In this document: piece by piece, positions 1 through 11,846 of the stretch
How the letters are laid out: each line of letters begins with the position of its first letter
Numbering within the stretch: position 1 is the first letter of the stretch
Assembly: GCF_910592395.1 (NCBI RefSeq)
Contig: NC_088309.1
Location: forward strand, 14,512,599-14,576,598
Length of the DNA stretch: 64,000 bases
Direction of reading: 5' to 3'
Source of the DNA: Lineus longissimus
Lineage: Eukaryota; Nemertea; Pilidiophora; Heteronemertea; Lineidae
Position numbers and translations under genes: made by a program
Notes under the pieces: model-generated
Told to the model about the DNA's origin: nothing
What the model saw: only the letters and a program-made list of their open reading frames with translations
Database searches by the model: none

Positions 1-588
1 AAATGGCAGGAATGTGATTGAAGGTTTTTATTGTGCGATTGGCCATTTAAAAATAAATTACAAAAAAGTATTTTTATTTCGAACATTTTGTTAAAAGGTT
101 TTGCTTGAAAGATACAACGCCAATTCTAAGAATTTTGGCGTTTTGCTCATTAGAATTGAGCTGCAGCAGAAGTGCTATTGGTGCACTTACTGCCTAACAG
201 ACTAATCAGCTCGCGGTTGTACAAAAATAGCAGTTTTGAAATCAATGCGTGATTTCTCCATACCAGTTGAATGGTAATTTCCATTTAGAATATACAGTAC
301 AACCTCTCTGCTGCGTATTAGGGATGTGTCCTTTATAGGGAGGTTATGCCATTATTGACCAATAAATGGATTCATGTGTATGAACATGGGGGTTGTGAAT
401 CCTACATATTGCATATACAATTTAGGAGGGGGAGTTTTGTTGAAAACAAATCAGTTTTAAATAATACTACATGTATTTCAAATGATGATGGGTAATTTTA
501 ACATGCCGCCACTGATATAAGCAAGCTGTGTTTGTACGTTACATAGTCAGTGTACGTCCTTCATTAGTTGTATCAAAGTTGTTCAAAT
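1..588. other. No gene recognised
   Basis: AT-rich DNA with stop codons in all frames and no motif, RNA gene or inverted repeat that I can support. Confidence 0.5.
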
Positions 589-672
589 AATGGTTGTATA
601 AAAGCATTTGATTAAGCTACTTACTACACACCAAATGGTTGTATAAAGCATTTGATTGAGCTACTACACACC
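589..672. repeat. Two-copy tandem duplication, about 40-45 bp unit
   Basis: A unit starting AATGGTTGTATAAA and ending CTACACACC occurs at 589-633 and again at 634-672. The second copy has small deletions. It looks like a local slippage or replication duplication. Confidence 0.8.
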
Positions 673-862
673 AAGCTTTGTTCTGGGTAATTAAAACACA
701 GGGGACAAACAAATCAATGGACTGCAATTAATGTTACAATATATATTAAAGCTAGGCATTGTGCTGAGCAGTGCAGATAAAATTGGCGTTATGAGACTTA
801 ACTGACACAAATTTCACTCCACCCTGTGATTAACCGAACACGATGGGCCATATGAATAAAAA

Positions 863-1745
863 CTAGCATTTGCTTTCTCTACCGATTTTGAAGGTTTTGC
901 TGGTACTCGTATGAATAAAACCTTAGCAAATGCTCGGAAATTGACGTTTTTGCTACAAGTAAGTCAAAGCAAACGCTTTTTAGCAGCTAGACTTTTCTTC
1001 TGAAGGGAGTGAATGCTTGTCTTGATAGTAAATGCTTCGATTTTTCAAGGTTGCTCCTGAGGTGGCTAGAAAATTGAAATAAGAGGTTTTTCATCTTCCG
1101 AATGGCTGATTTGATGCATTTTGGTCACGAAAATTGTATTTTCCATGAAAGCATTATCGTGTAGATTTTATTGGGCGACGTGGAGCGGAGGTCAGAGCAT
1201 TTTACAATTTATTCGGAGGACACTCGAGATGGGTCTTTAAGCACGAAAGACCAAATGTGAAATACAAATTAGTAAACGGATATGCGCAGGACTTCCCCAG
1301 TTAGCTGACACATGAGTCGGATTATGATGAAGCGAGAGAGTGTGTCAACGAGGACAGAACACTTAGCACTTTCGCCAACATCTTTTCATCAGGAGATCTC
1401 TTGACCCCTTATCCTCGAATACCAGGGTCGGTTGTGTGCTCCTCTCCTACACACAAAACTCAATAAAACTTGGTCATTTATAGGTGCCAAGTGAAGGGCC
1501 CTGAAGTTCAGGATGCTTGAACCCTCCTAACAATACCAAAATCGAAATTTGAAATAGATTACTAGCGCCGACGAGTCATAAGAAATATGACATCGGTACT
1601 GACCTTCAAGCATTTGCTTGAAGATATTTAGCAAGCATTTGCAGTGAAATGTCCACATTATTCATACGAAAACAAGCATAATCTTCTACTTTTTGCAAAT
1701 ACTGCCTCTGTTTGAAGGATTTGCTTCCAAGGAAATGCTAGTTCT
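863..1745. repeat. Candidate degenerate inverted-repeat element
   Basis: The left end reads AACTAGCATTTGCTT and the right end is its near complement (AAGGAAATGCTAGTT read on the plus strand). Both flanks are rich in the motif AGCAAATGCTT or its complement, and both contain ATGAATAA/TTATTCAT. This suggests a non-autonomous element with subterminal motif copies. I could not define a target duplication, so the borders are approximate and the call is tentative. Confidence 0.3.
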
Positions 1746-1802
1746 CGGACGATTAACTGGAATCCATGATGAAGCCCATTTTAATTCAGCTATAAACTGA
1801 CA
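1743..1802. repeat. Dispersed repeat fragment shared with 10661-10719
   Basis: The core GATGAAGCC, a gap, TTTTAATTCA and AAACTGA, in the same order and spacing, recurs at 10661-10719 on the same strand. This indicates a dispersed repeat family. No coding content was recognised. Confidence 0.5.
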
Positions 1803-3022
1803 TGATTTGCAAAACAATAATGGAACGACCAAAAATTCAGCGAAAAATATACTCTGCACATGCGGTATGATTAATCGGATAACAATTGCATACAGCATAA
1901 ATTGTTGACCAACTATTGAGTTGAACGCTCTAACAATTTCGGCGGATGTGTTAGTAAATTTTGATTAGCTGCTAATTGCAAAACAAAGCAATAATCAAAC
2001 CGCAATTAAGCTGCATGCACTGACTTATCGGTTTTCATTTCGGTAAAAAAAATCCATAATTAGTTTTTTTAATCAATGGCAAACTTGTGACAGGCACATA
2101 TACATGTACTGTTGTATCTCATGAGATGGCTCAAAATATGCACATCATATATGTATGTAAGGTTTAAGCCAAATGGCCTTTTCAACAATATTTCAATGGT
2201 ATACCTCACACCAATTTGCCAAAACTAGCTCATCGATGGGAAAATGAACCGTTTTCTAATCTTAAAAACCACGAAACTTGGCTTCAAAATTAAAAAACTT
2301 TGAAGTATCCCATCAGATAACAGTGACATTAAATTAGAAAAATTTCAATAAAACAAATTTGTAAACATGTTAATGTTTTACCACAAAAGTCGAGACATTT
2401 TGCATTTTTTCACACATTGATATAAAAAGCGATATATTTCGCATTTTGTTTTTCGACAGTATTGAAGAGAAGTGATGGCACTGGTTTAAAAATGATTTTT
2501 GAAAAGCGTTTTCCTACTCCACATCATCACATATTTTTGTGGTGAGCAGTTTAATATGTTGTCGGTGCTAAATGGATCATTCTAAAATACCTTGGTACCG
2601 TAAAGTCAACTTTTAAATGGAAAATGCATAAGCCTCGTTCTGAGAGTGGAGTGTTTTGGACTCGCAACCAAGATGCTCTACCAAAGTTCCCTCGGGTTGC
2701 ACTAAAATGTGGAAACCATGCACACAGCTCATTTCAGAAGTTTGAGGCTCTCAAAACACTGCTTCAAACACAAATCAGCCAAGGAAGCATCAACCACCCT
2801 AAGTTTTTTAATGAGCACTACACATATTTGCTGAGAAAAACGCTCCAAATAGCCCATTTGCGCGGATTTTAGCATCACTTGAGCGAGCCGATGCGGACTT
2901 CCTATGCACGCTGCCGTAACATAATGTAAACAACGGCGCTACCGGCGCTCCGGGCAGGCGATGGATGGAATTTGCCATATTCAAGTTATTTTCGTGGCCT
3001 ATCTTTTTAAGTTTGAGGTATT
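1803..3022. other. No gene recognised
   Basis: AT-rich sequence with only short chance open frames. An 82-codon frame at 2624-2872 and a minus-strand frame overlapping the palindrome below have no recognisable motif. Confidence 0.5.
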
Positions 3023-3207
3023 TTAGAATAGAAATTGAACCCTCGGCTTCGGACCTTGGTTGAGTTACCAAGACACTCTCGGGTGGAGCTAAAATTTCGT
3101 CCAAACCCTCGCCTATCGGCTCGGGTTTGGACTGTATTTTAGCTCCACCCTCGAGTCTTGGTAACTCAACCAAGGTCCTCCGCCTCGGGTTCAATTCCTT
3201 AATCTAA
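3023..3207. repeat. Near-perfect palindrome (hairpin MITE-like)
   Basis: Two arms meet near 3115 at CCTATCGG. Each arm contains GACCTTGGTTGAGTTACCAA, then GGTGGAGCTAAAAT, then a TCCAAACCC block. The outer ends are TTAGAATAGAAATTGAACCC on the left and the complement of TTAGATTAAGGAATTGAACC on the right. The arms are about 85-90 bp with almost no loop, so the single strand would fold completely. No target duplication could be fixed. Confidence 0.75.
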
Positions 3208-3757
3208 GGGTATCATCTGATTCCATTTGTTGTCATCATTTTATTGGATAATTAACTAGTTTAATTTTGCGTTCGCGGTATAAAACGAAAAAAATATGAA
3301 AATTGCAGAAAGTCCCGTTTTTTGTGGTTATAGATGTTCACATGTTTAGAAATCCCATTTTATGCCTATAATGTTTTTTTCTTATTTAATGTTACTGTCA
3401 TTTTATGGGATATTTGATAGTTTTGTGATTTTACAGCCCAGTTTCTTGTTTTTTATTCAGATAAGAAAACGGTTCATTTTCTTATCGATTAGCTCTTTTT
3501 GCACACAAGCGCCAAGTGGTGTGAGGTATAAGGTTCCAATATTGAGCGCGACGTGGAGACCTGTGAGGACTGTAAGACGCGTGAAGGAGTGGAGCTCGCA
3601 CAGGGTGATCTAATGATGTGTGCCGCTTGTAAAAAGGCGAGGTTTGGCGTGTCGAACAAAGGACGTGTGAACTGTCCAACATTTGATCCGTCGAAACTTG
3701 CGAACATTAGTGGATCATAGATGTAACAAAATGGCGAAAACAATCTATATAATCCTG
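3208..3757. other. No gene recognised
   Basis: Unassigned DNA. A 127-codon minus-strand frame (3489-3872) crosses into the next element's poly-C tract and shows no domain. Confidence 0.45.
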
Positions 3758-4386
3758 TAATACAGCAGTCAATCAGAACCCTGTGCCCCCCCCCCCCCCC
3801 CCCGGTCAGGCATTCGACACCAATTCGACGCTCAGAAAGATTTGGGATGGTCAGGATTCGACATTTTTTCACACCAGGATTTCAAGTAATTCGACAGAAA
3901 TTCATTTCTGCTGTATTGGCTACATGGTCAGAATTCGATCCTTATTCCCCTGCATGAAAGAGTCTTTTCGACAGGAATTTACCATGTGTAAAAAAGCTAA
4001 TTTAAAAACCCCAATTGCGCCATCAAGAAAAGCAGAAAAGTGGCAAGTTTGAAATTCACCAAACGGGTGTCACACACTGTGACATCCAGGCAGGGAAGTT
4101 ACCATCTACAGCTATGCTTTCGAATGCTTTGTCGACAATCAATTCGACAGGATTCCGCCGTAGATATGTTCACTGTTCGACAGGACTTCTCCAGATGAAT
4201 ACCGCCATTTTTACACAGGCATTCGCGCCGGCGCGAGTTCGTTGTGTTATTTTTTGTTATTCGACAGGAATTAGACGCAGCAAAAACAAATTCCAACTCA
4301 GGATTCGACGCGAATTCGACTTCGAATTAGGTCGAACCCTGACCGGGGGGGGGGGGGGCACAGTGTTTTGATTAACTGCTGCATAA
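3758..4386. mobile_element. Non-autonomous TIR element with poly-C subtermini
   Basis: The ends are inverted: left ACAGCAGTCAATCAGAAC then CCTGTG and a run of C, then GGTCAGG. The right end is the complement, GCAGCAGTTAATCAAAAC then ACTGTG and a run of C, then GGTCAGG. Each homopolymer lies at the same distance from its terminus. Between them the motif TTCGACAGGAATT or close variants recurs about ten times in both orientations. There is no coding capacity. The target duplication is not decidable. I infer a DNA-transposon derivative with subterminal binding-site-like repeats. Confidence 0.65.
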
Positions 4387-4418
4387 GATCCGACGTGAAC
4401 ACAGCCTGCTTTGACGTC

Positions 4419-4832
4419 ACAATAAACCAAAAACAAACCTGTCGGCCTCAAGTTCACAATTGGATTGGTTAGACCACTGAAACTTAGGTACTGTTTTATA
4501 GTTTGATATACTTTTGGTACTTCGCCATCGCCAATTACCAGGTATTGAACCAACCCTTGAAAAATCTCGAGGTCACATGACATACAAAATGGTGGACGAA
4601 CCAGAAAATGTAAACAGCGAGATTTCAACATGAATATTGTCAACAAAAACGCCTTGACCGACTTGATCTTCTCTTGCAAAAGATTGGATACATAGTTTAA
4701 CAACATGGGGATGACGAAGGTATAGTTGTTATTAAAAATAAATACAATCTTACGGATCAAAACGCTATCGTAGTCGTTTCAATATTCAGCTTTCAGACCT
4801 TCGATTTAAATTTTACCGCCTTTTAATTTGCA
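4419..4832. repeat. Dispersed repeat, copy 1 (copy 2 at 49936-50825)
   Basis: The left edge (CGGCCTCAAGTTCACAAT ... CCACTGAAACTTAGGTA) and the right edge (AGCTTTCAGACCTTCGATT ... AAATTTTACC) both recur, in the same order, at 49936-50825. The interior differs. No protein was recognised, so the class is unknown. Confidence 0.5.
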
Positions 4833-6239
4833 CAATCCACACGCTCATAACTTTTTACCAGAGTTAATCAGCGAGGAACGCTTTCCCAGACAAATAGATT
4901 CATCCAAGGCTGTCAAACAATGAAATTTTCGTTGTACGTTATGTATGATAATTTCAGGATTTAGGGGTCTGGAATTAGGGAGGGGGGGGGGGGATTTAAT
5001 GACGGCTTTTAACCCGCGAATCAGCTTTTTGACCACAACGGGTTGATTTGAGGCCCAAAACAAGTAAGCCAACTGGACTGAAACTTCATCATTTTCTTCA
5101 TTTTAAACACACCTAATTCTAAATTTAAGATAAAGTATCTTAAATGAAAAATACCACTCAACTGGTATTAGTGAGACCACACATTGATCTGAAACTAAAC
5201 TATTTTCGTGTACAACCGCGAGCTGATTGGTTGGATACAGGTGCTTGACCAATAGTAAATAACGACGACGGACGCTGCGCTATAAACAAAGGCTCACTGC
5301 AATAAAGCTGTGACGGGCCATCACTGGGTTTGATATTGACCGCAGGTCACTGCCACCTCTGATGCTTGTCGCGGGTGCCTTTGATGACCACTGCAAACGA
5401 GCGATTATCGTCGCATGCGATTCAAATCGCTTGTTTTTGGGGCGCATTAGTTTCGGAAAGCTCGAAACAATAAAGACTTCTGTGGGCCTATTGTTCGCCA
5501 ATACTGAGCCTGAAATCGGTAAGAATTTTGAACTTAGAAACCATTTTGGTTTCCGCTTTGTCATGGCATCTTATGTTAGGGATTAATGTATGATTTAAGT
5601 TCATGGCAGGCCTACATGTATCTATGAACACGGATGTGAAATATTCATGATTATTAGTCTGTGTTTGAATAGTCATCTACCATTACACCGGACCTCTTCC
5701 TCTTCTGACAAGGTACCATTAGTGATGGTGGCAACCTTACCTCTTACAAGTTGCAACTGTTTCGCCATCTGTTCTCTATATGATGATTCGCGCTTCACCT
5801 GCTGTTGAAATGATTCTGAAAAAACAAACGTATGCAACTAAATTACCCATGGCCGAAGTGCAGAGAGTAGGTTGGGTGGTTGGGTGGTTGGGCCACGGCC
5901 CCTCCAAACATTTTAACCCCTGACAAAAAGTTTTGCTTTTTTTTGGAAAGAATATTTCTTTAGATTCCCGGAAATCGCATTTTAAGATATCCAAAACGAG
6001 TTATCTTTATGGAAGGGGAGCCCAAGATCTACGATCAGAGCTTGTAGCCCGCAATGCTCGTAGTTTTGGCGTGGGCCTCAAAATTTACCTCAGACGGGTC
6101 AGATGCTTCAGAAATGCATCAATTCTGGTTCGAAATTGTGTCTAAGGGACAAAATAGGCCTTGCGCTCGGCTGATTGAGTTGTGTGACGATCTGACTGAA
6201 TTGTAGATTACAGTTGACTGACTTATTTATCGCACGCGA
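4833..6239. other. No gene recognised
   Basis: Contains a G homopolymer near 4981-4993 and several 60-95 codon chance frames on both strands without domains. Confidence 0.45.
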
Positions 6240-6380
6240 GAGGAATCGTACCGATTATGGACGTTATGAAGGATACCATACGGGACACCACGACTACGAA
6301 AGACACCAAACGGAATACCAGCTCGATGGCGCGTACGGAGGCTGCTGGGGAGGCTGGAGCCAATAGGGGCGTTACTATCC

Positions 6381-7298
6381 GCTGCGAATCATTCAATTGT
6401 CATGGATTTAAGTCTAGTGCTGTACATTGCCAATAGGCTTCAGGTTTGTGATGTCATGTGTCTAAGCGAAACCTGGCTAAAGCCGTATGAGCTCGTCGAT
6501 ATTCCGGATGCGCTGGCCACTGTTTGCCCTACGTTTGACCCGTCCTCCTATGTTGTGTTTGCTAAATCGAATGGTCGCCCATTTGGTGGAGTTGCTTTAA
6601 TATGTAGAAAGTTTGCTGGCCTGTCTTGGCAGAAGACAGACGTGGTGAACGAGCGCCTGATCGGAGCGACCCTCGGTGATCGCATCGGTGTCCGTCATAT
6701 GATCATAAACACTTGTATGCCTTACTTTGATGGTGCTAGTGGTGCTAATCTAGTCCCTTTCTTAGAATGTCTGGACGGGCTGCAAGCTTGTCTCGATAAA
6801 TATGGGCCGATTGCCCTGGTTAAAATCTGTGGTGATTTCAACGCTCAGCTACCTACAGAACGTTCACTTTGTCCTCACTGGTATAGAGCAAAAGGCTACA
6901 CCCAGTACTCTAAATTACTGTTCGACTTCATATCCTCTAATGATCTCAAGGTAGCGGACCTGCTAACCCAGCAAACCAGCAAGTATACGTATTTCTGTGT
7001 TAAGCGTGGCGTTTACACATGGATTGACTACGTGTTGACGACTGGTTATGATAGCTGTGACTGTAAAATAGTACCGTTGGAGAGTGGCAACGTCAGCGAC
7101 CACCTTCCCCTAAGTTTCTCCTTTAACATAAGGGTGGCGGAATCGGGTACTAAGAACGACGCTCGGCCACACGATCGATTGAAAAACAACAACCGTTGTC
7201 ATTGGAATGTGCCGGAGAACTGTGCTAGATTCAATACAATTCTTGAGGACAAGCTAAAACACTGCACCGACGATGACCTCGGTAATTCTATTCAGGAC
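6381..7298 (+). pseudogene. LINE 1 APE-type endonuclease domain
   Basis: This domain nicks target DNA to prime reverse transcription. The expected motif series is visible: an N-terminal FNCHGF block (frame-shifted relative to the rest near 6412), CLSETWL with the catalytic Glu, INTCMPYF, CGDFNAQ (Asp and Asn), TWIDYVLTT, and the terminal SDH of SDHLPLSF. The long open frame starts at 6402 but the first strand of the domain lies upstream in another frame, so the ATG at 6402 is not a true start. The frame runs cleanly to 7298, where a transposon is inserted. The following codons to 7406 belong to the insert. Confidence 0.88.
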
Positions 7299-7922
7299 GG
7301 TAACCGGAAAAACGCCGACCGACCGACCGACCGACCGACCGACCTGCCAACCTACCGTCATATGCAGTATCCCTTTCGCTTTTCTATAGCACATGTATCT
7401 GTTTAGTGCCCAGCGCAATGGACGCGATGGATTCGGACATGTCTGACAGCAGCATCTTCAGTCAATTATACCGGGAAAACGAGCCCACGCGGTAAGGAAC
7501 TGATAACGATACTCTAAAGATATGCTTTGTCTACATGGTCGGTGGATATAAAAACATGATTTGGGCCTAATCTATGCACTGTAGTTTTTCTACTCGAGTG
7601 TCTCGACCGATGCAATGCATGAACTGCAACGCGCAACATGCATTTGTTGTCATTTGACCAGCGCACGTGCGCTTGTTTACAATTTCATTTCACATGACCT
7701 GCTATCGTGGGTTGGATATATCACATTGACCTATGAGACCTGAGACTCAACTTCGAAACTCCTTGGGTTGGTAGGTCGGTAGGTCGGTCGGTCAGCGTTT
7801 TTCCGGTTACCCAGATACATGTGCTATAGAAAAGCGAAAGGGATACTGCATATGACGGTAGGTTGGCAGGTCGGTAGGCCGGTCGGTCGGTCGGTCGGTC
7901 GGTCGGCGTTTTTCCGGTTACC
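7299..7922. mobile_element. Non-autonomous TIR element, 9-bp target duplication (MULE-like)
   Basis: The element starts GGTAACCGGAAAAACGCCGA and ends with the exact complement. It is flanked by ATTCAGGAC at 7290-7298 and 7923-7931. The TIRs are about 100 bp and include a GACC tetranucleotide array followed by CTGCCAACCTACCGTCATA and a block ending CACATGTATCTG. A second, internal copy of the right terminus lies at about 7770-7811, just inside the right TIR. A 9-bp duplication with long TIRs fits Mutator-like elements; this is an inference, since there is no transposase. Removing the insert and one 9-bp copy leaves the LINE frame open for 24 more codons. Confidence 0.85.
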
Positions 7923-8303
7923 ATTCAGGACCGCTCAGAGGCGCAAGCGTATGTTGATAGAATGTTTAGTACCCTCAATCTAAATATCCACGCTGCGGCT
8001 ACTTAATCGAAATGCTGTGCTAACAGCTCTCAGAGACGTTAAAAAGTTCTGGTGGAGACTTTGGGTGTCCAATGATAGACCTAGGAATGGGGTTGTTTAT
8101 GAGTGTTGGAAATTTGCCAAGAAAAAGTTCCGTAAACCCTCCCGCCATTCTTTGCGCAATGTTTTTGGCAAAACCATACGTGAACTTAATGGGCTCTTCC
8201 GATCCGGTAACAGTAATAAGTTTTGAAACACTATTAAACAATCGAACACTAAAAACTGTTCATCGAATCTAACCGCAAATGATCTTGCATCACATTTTAA
8301 TAA
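7923..8303 (+). pseudogene. LINE 1 endonuclease-RT linker, frameshifted
   Basis: Downstream of the insert the endonuclease frame continues (RSEAQAYVDRMF) to a stop at 8001-8003. A second frame from 8017 to 8226 has the basic, Trp-rich linker typical of LINE ORF2 (KKFWWRLWVSNDRPRNG, then AKKKFRK and LNGLFRSGNSNKF). Another shift is needed to reach the RT frame at 8304. There are therefore at least two frameshifts and a stop in about 380 bp. Confidence 0.7.
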
Positions 8304-9986
8304 ATGAAGGACAATTATGACCTGGATAATGCTCAGACCGATGTCAGTGCTCTTGTTAGTGGCAAATTCCGCTCACATTGTAACGAACCAACGGCATGCT
8401 TAGTTTCTTCGGAGATGATGCACGAGACGATTCTGTTCTTGAAACGGGGGAAGTCCCCCGGCATCGACAAGATCAGTGCTGAACATTTGCACCACGGACT
8501 GTCCACTACACTCTGTGACTTTTTGAGTAAAGTGTTTAGTGTTATGCTTACCTGGCATATTGTTGGGTCCGAAATGTTGATTCGGGCCATTGTTCCGATT
8601 TTAAAGAAACCTACCTTGGACCCCAACAACCCTTCAAACTTTCGACCAATCACCGTGAGCACTTGTTATTCTAAACTGCTGGAATTAATGCTTAAGCCCG
8701 AGTGTGACAGTTGCAGTAGCACTCAGTTTGGGTTCAGGGAGGGCCTTGGTATCGACCAGGCCTGCTCATTTTTTAATGACACTGTAACTTATTTTAATTC
8801 CCAATCTAGTCCTGTTTATGCATGTAGTCTCGATGCCGAGAAATGTTTTGACAGAGTTTGGCATGATGGCCTTTTTTATAAGCTTTTGACACGCATCCCC
8901 TTCAACCACTGGTTGATTCTTTATCAATGGTACACTAATCTTAAGGCTGTGATAACGTGGAATGGTACTAACAGTGATGAGTTCGCTGTTACAAGAGGTA
9001 TCCGTCAGGGAAGCCTTCTTTCCCCTTTATTTTCTGACATGTTTACGGTTGACCTCCTTCAAGAACTCTCTAATTCGGGCCTTGGTCTGAGGCTTGCGTG
9101 TTTCTTATTTAACAACTTCGTCTATGCAGACGACATTACTCTACTAGCGGCCTGTGTCCCGGGTCTTCAGGGTTTGATTGATATTTGTACAACTTACGCC
9201 AAGAAATGGCGATTTGTATTTGGCTTTGCGAAAACTAAATGTATAACGTTTGGTAAGAACATCCTGGCACAGTGCCCTATTTGGCATCTTGAAGGTGAAA
9301 CCAATTCTACTACAGATATGATTGATATACTTGGTGTCAAATTTTGTAGTACCTTACATGTATCTTCCACTGCCCATGTCGAGAGCCGGGTCTCGGCTGC
9401 TAATCGTAGGTCCTTCAGTCTCTCCAGTGTAGACCTCTGCTATCCTGGGCTTTCTTCAGAAGCGAAACAGTATCTTTGGAAAACTGCTGTTATCCCCATT
9501 GCCACCTACGGTTGTTCAAGTGTAAATTTAAGTAGGAAAGATCTCGAACTGTTAGACCGTTTTCAAAGCAACCATTTTAAGCGCATTTTAGGTCTGCCTA
9601 AGAGGAGCCACCATAGTAAGCTGTTGGCAGCCCTCAATATCAAACCCGTATCCGCTTTAGTTTTTAATGGAAAACTTTCTCTTTTCAATCGCATTTTTAA
9701 ACGGCAGTCTCCGGCTCGTGTTTTAAATGCCTTTCTTTGAGCGATGTTTTTAGCCGGATTTGGATGTATCAAAGGCACGCTTTTAAGTAACATTGTTGAT
9801 AAGGGGCTTGCCCCTACTGCTGCAGCTTTTTGTAGCCAACCCCGCTCATTGTGGCACGCCGGTGGTGTGTCTGTCGCTGGGGACGGGGTGACTGACTCAC
9901 TGAAGTCCCTCATTTTCAGCGACAGGTACAGCATTGCTGACTCCAGTGAGCGCAAGTTGGTTAAGCTCTTGATTCGGGCCTATTAA
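8304..9986 (+). pseudogene. LINE 1 reverse transcriptase and C-terminal region
   Basis: Reverse transcriptase of a non-LTR element. The motifs run in order: KRGKSPGIDKIS, ILKKPTLDPNNPSNFRPIT, TQFGFREGLGID, SLDAEKCFDRVWH (first catalytic Asp), TRGIRQGSLLSPLFS, NFVYADDITLLA (YADD catalytic pair), KTKCITFG and DILGVKF. All catalytic residues are present. The frame is interrupted once by TGA at 9738-9740 and then continues in phase to TAA ending at 9986, so this is one long domain with a late nonsense codon. The ATG at 8304 is internal to the original ORF2. Confidence 0.9.
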
Positions 9987-10062
9987 AATGTCTACTTCTG
10001 TGTATAGTCGAGTTAGTAATGTATTTTATTTTTAATGTTCTCTTTTTAGGAGGTAAATAAAT

Positions 10063-10085
10063 ATTATTATTATTATTATTATTAT
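10063..10085. repeat. ATT microsatellite, 3' terminus of LINE 1
   Basis: About seven ATT units follow GGAGGTAAATAA. It marks the 3' end of the LINE. Confidence 0.9.
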
Positions 10086-10086
10086 A

Positions 10087-11846
10087 TCAAAATTGGAAAT
10101 GTCTCGAGACTAAAGCGCGTGGCGGCAAAAAAAATTGTTCCAGTGCCATCTTTGACTCACCCACTACCACTATCACATCAATCTGCCCTGTGTTTAACTG
10201 CCCTTCGTGTAACAGAGGGTAGAAATAATTGGATCTGTTTTCATTCAAAGGTTGACCACATGAACTAAGCAGAGGATGTTGGCAAGTTGGCTGCTAGAAG
10301 GTGAATAAAATGCCGCTATCACTGTAATTGTTAAGAGTGTTGTATATTCAAATATTTCTTTTATCCAGCTATAAAACTAGTACATGGTGCACGAGAAAAA
10401 TTGGAGATGATTTTTGCGCTGTGGCAATATATAATTTCCAATTTGATGTTCGTTCAGACCGATAGTTTTCTGTTTATTTTTGTATCCGCTATATAGTATT
10501 ATGTTTTGTTTGCATGACTGCAACGAAGACAATCAGGGACAGGGTATAAGACAAGTGGACAATTATTTGTTCCTAAAATTCAGGCTTGGAAATGAGTAAA
10601 TGCAGAGTCTTTCAAATAAAAAGTCAGTTCACTGCATGTTTTCTTTGATCCCACAGCCCTCTCGGGCAATTTACAGGAAGCATTGATGAAGCCTCTTTTA
10701 ATTCAACTACAAACTGAGCCGAGTGTCGTGTCTCCGTCCTTTTATTTTGGTCCTCGGAGGCACCGCGTCCTCGGTGGAATCGGTTTCCTCGAGGCGGAAA
10801 CGACGCAACCAACAATATCATGAGTTTGTCAAGAAGTATTGAATAATTGTCCCATAAATTTGGGGTTGTTGACACAAGTTGTGCCACCTTGTTTGATTTA
10901 GACAGTGGGAGGGACAACCGTGATGTAAGTGTCAATGTAAAAGTAAAATAGTTTGGCTGTGTAAGACGTGTTCAGGCAGCAGTGCCTCAGTTATCTGGGG
11001 GTGGTCCTGGGTTTTCCTGCCACCAACTTAAAGCTAGTATTTCTCTGCTATTCGTAATGTTAATCTAATAAATTACCCGTTTGGAGGGTGCAGACAATCT
11101 TTATGAACGCTTAGTGTATAGTCATTGTCAGTTAGTGCAATTTGTGGTTTATTCGCGATTTGGGACCAGTGGATATCAGTTTTAGCGTGTCGTCCTTCTC
11201 GTAGGTGTCACTACCGTACAGTGTGAAATACTGGATCCACTCACCAATAAGATCCCAAGCCTGACAATACCCAGTTTGTACCATCGGTAGAGTCTAAACA
11301 GCCGAACACAATAGTAAGCCTTTCGCAGCCGTAAAAGGGGTAGGATATCTATTCAAGTGTTAACAACGTAATCGTCATGAATAGTCTTGACTCTACAGCG
11401 GAACTTTTCATATTACAATTAAAAACAAATAATGGAAGAAACGAAGATAAAATATCCCACCTCTTTTGCCTACTATTATGCCCGGTTGTTCAGGCTCTAC
11501 CCATCGAGGCGGTAGCAGACATCGGGTATTATCTGGCTTGGGAGTTTATTGGTGAGTGGATATAGTATGTTGTCTTTAGTTGTGACGTGGACTGTGGAGA
11601 CAGCTGTATGTATTGTCAAGTTTGTTTACTTAGGGTTTCTTTATTTTTGTATTTCCAGTTAAACCGTTATTGTAAGATCAATATCAGGAATAAAGGGATC
11701 TGCCAATGAGGAGTAACATCAGGTGTCTAGTGTTCAATCCTGTCTACAGTCGAGTTGTGTTTAAGTTGTGAGCCACAACATCGTTTATAAAAAAAGATCA
11801 CAATCCAGTAACAGTACTCTAGTGTAACACAAGTCAAGGGTGCAAC
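10087..11846. other. No gene recognised
   Basis: Contains the repeat fragment 10661-10719 (shared with 1743-1802) and unassigned DNA. The 5' part of the BEL/Pao element, including its LTR if one survives, should lie in 11100-11846. I could not match it to sequence downstream of 15903. Confidence 0.45.

Larger units (their letters stand above)
6240..10086 (+). mobile_element. Non-LTR retrotransposon (LINE 1), degenerate
   Basis: In order this contains an AP-endonuclease-like domain, a linker, a reverse transcriptase and a C-terminal tail. It ends in a short 3' UTR and an ATT microsatellite. Such simple-repeat 3' ends are common in CR1/L2-type LINEs, and the RT motifs fit that broad group, but I do not assign a clade. 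No ORF1 was found upstream. The sequence just 5' (about 6240-6380) encodes a Tyr/His/Gly-rich stretch that could be its remnant. The copy carries a frameshift near 6412, a 624-bp insertion, stops and shifts in the linker and one stop near the C terminus, so it is inactive. Confidence 0.85.

Noticed and set aside
2808-3194. 128-codon minus-strand frame
   Set aside because: It runs through the 3023-3207 palindrome, so the frame is a by-product of the inverted repeat.
3489-3872. 127-codon minus-strand frame
   Set aside because: It crosses a poly-C tract at the border of a TIR element and encodes a Gly run from the homopolymer, with no domain.
11377-11565. 62-codon frame upstream of the BEL/Pao gag
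   Set aside because: No match to a gag start or leader peptide that I recognise, and no LTR could be anchored to it.
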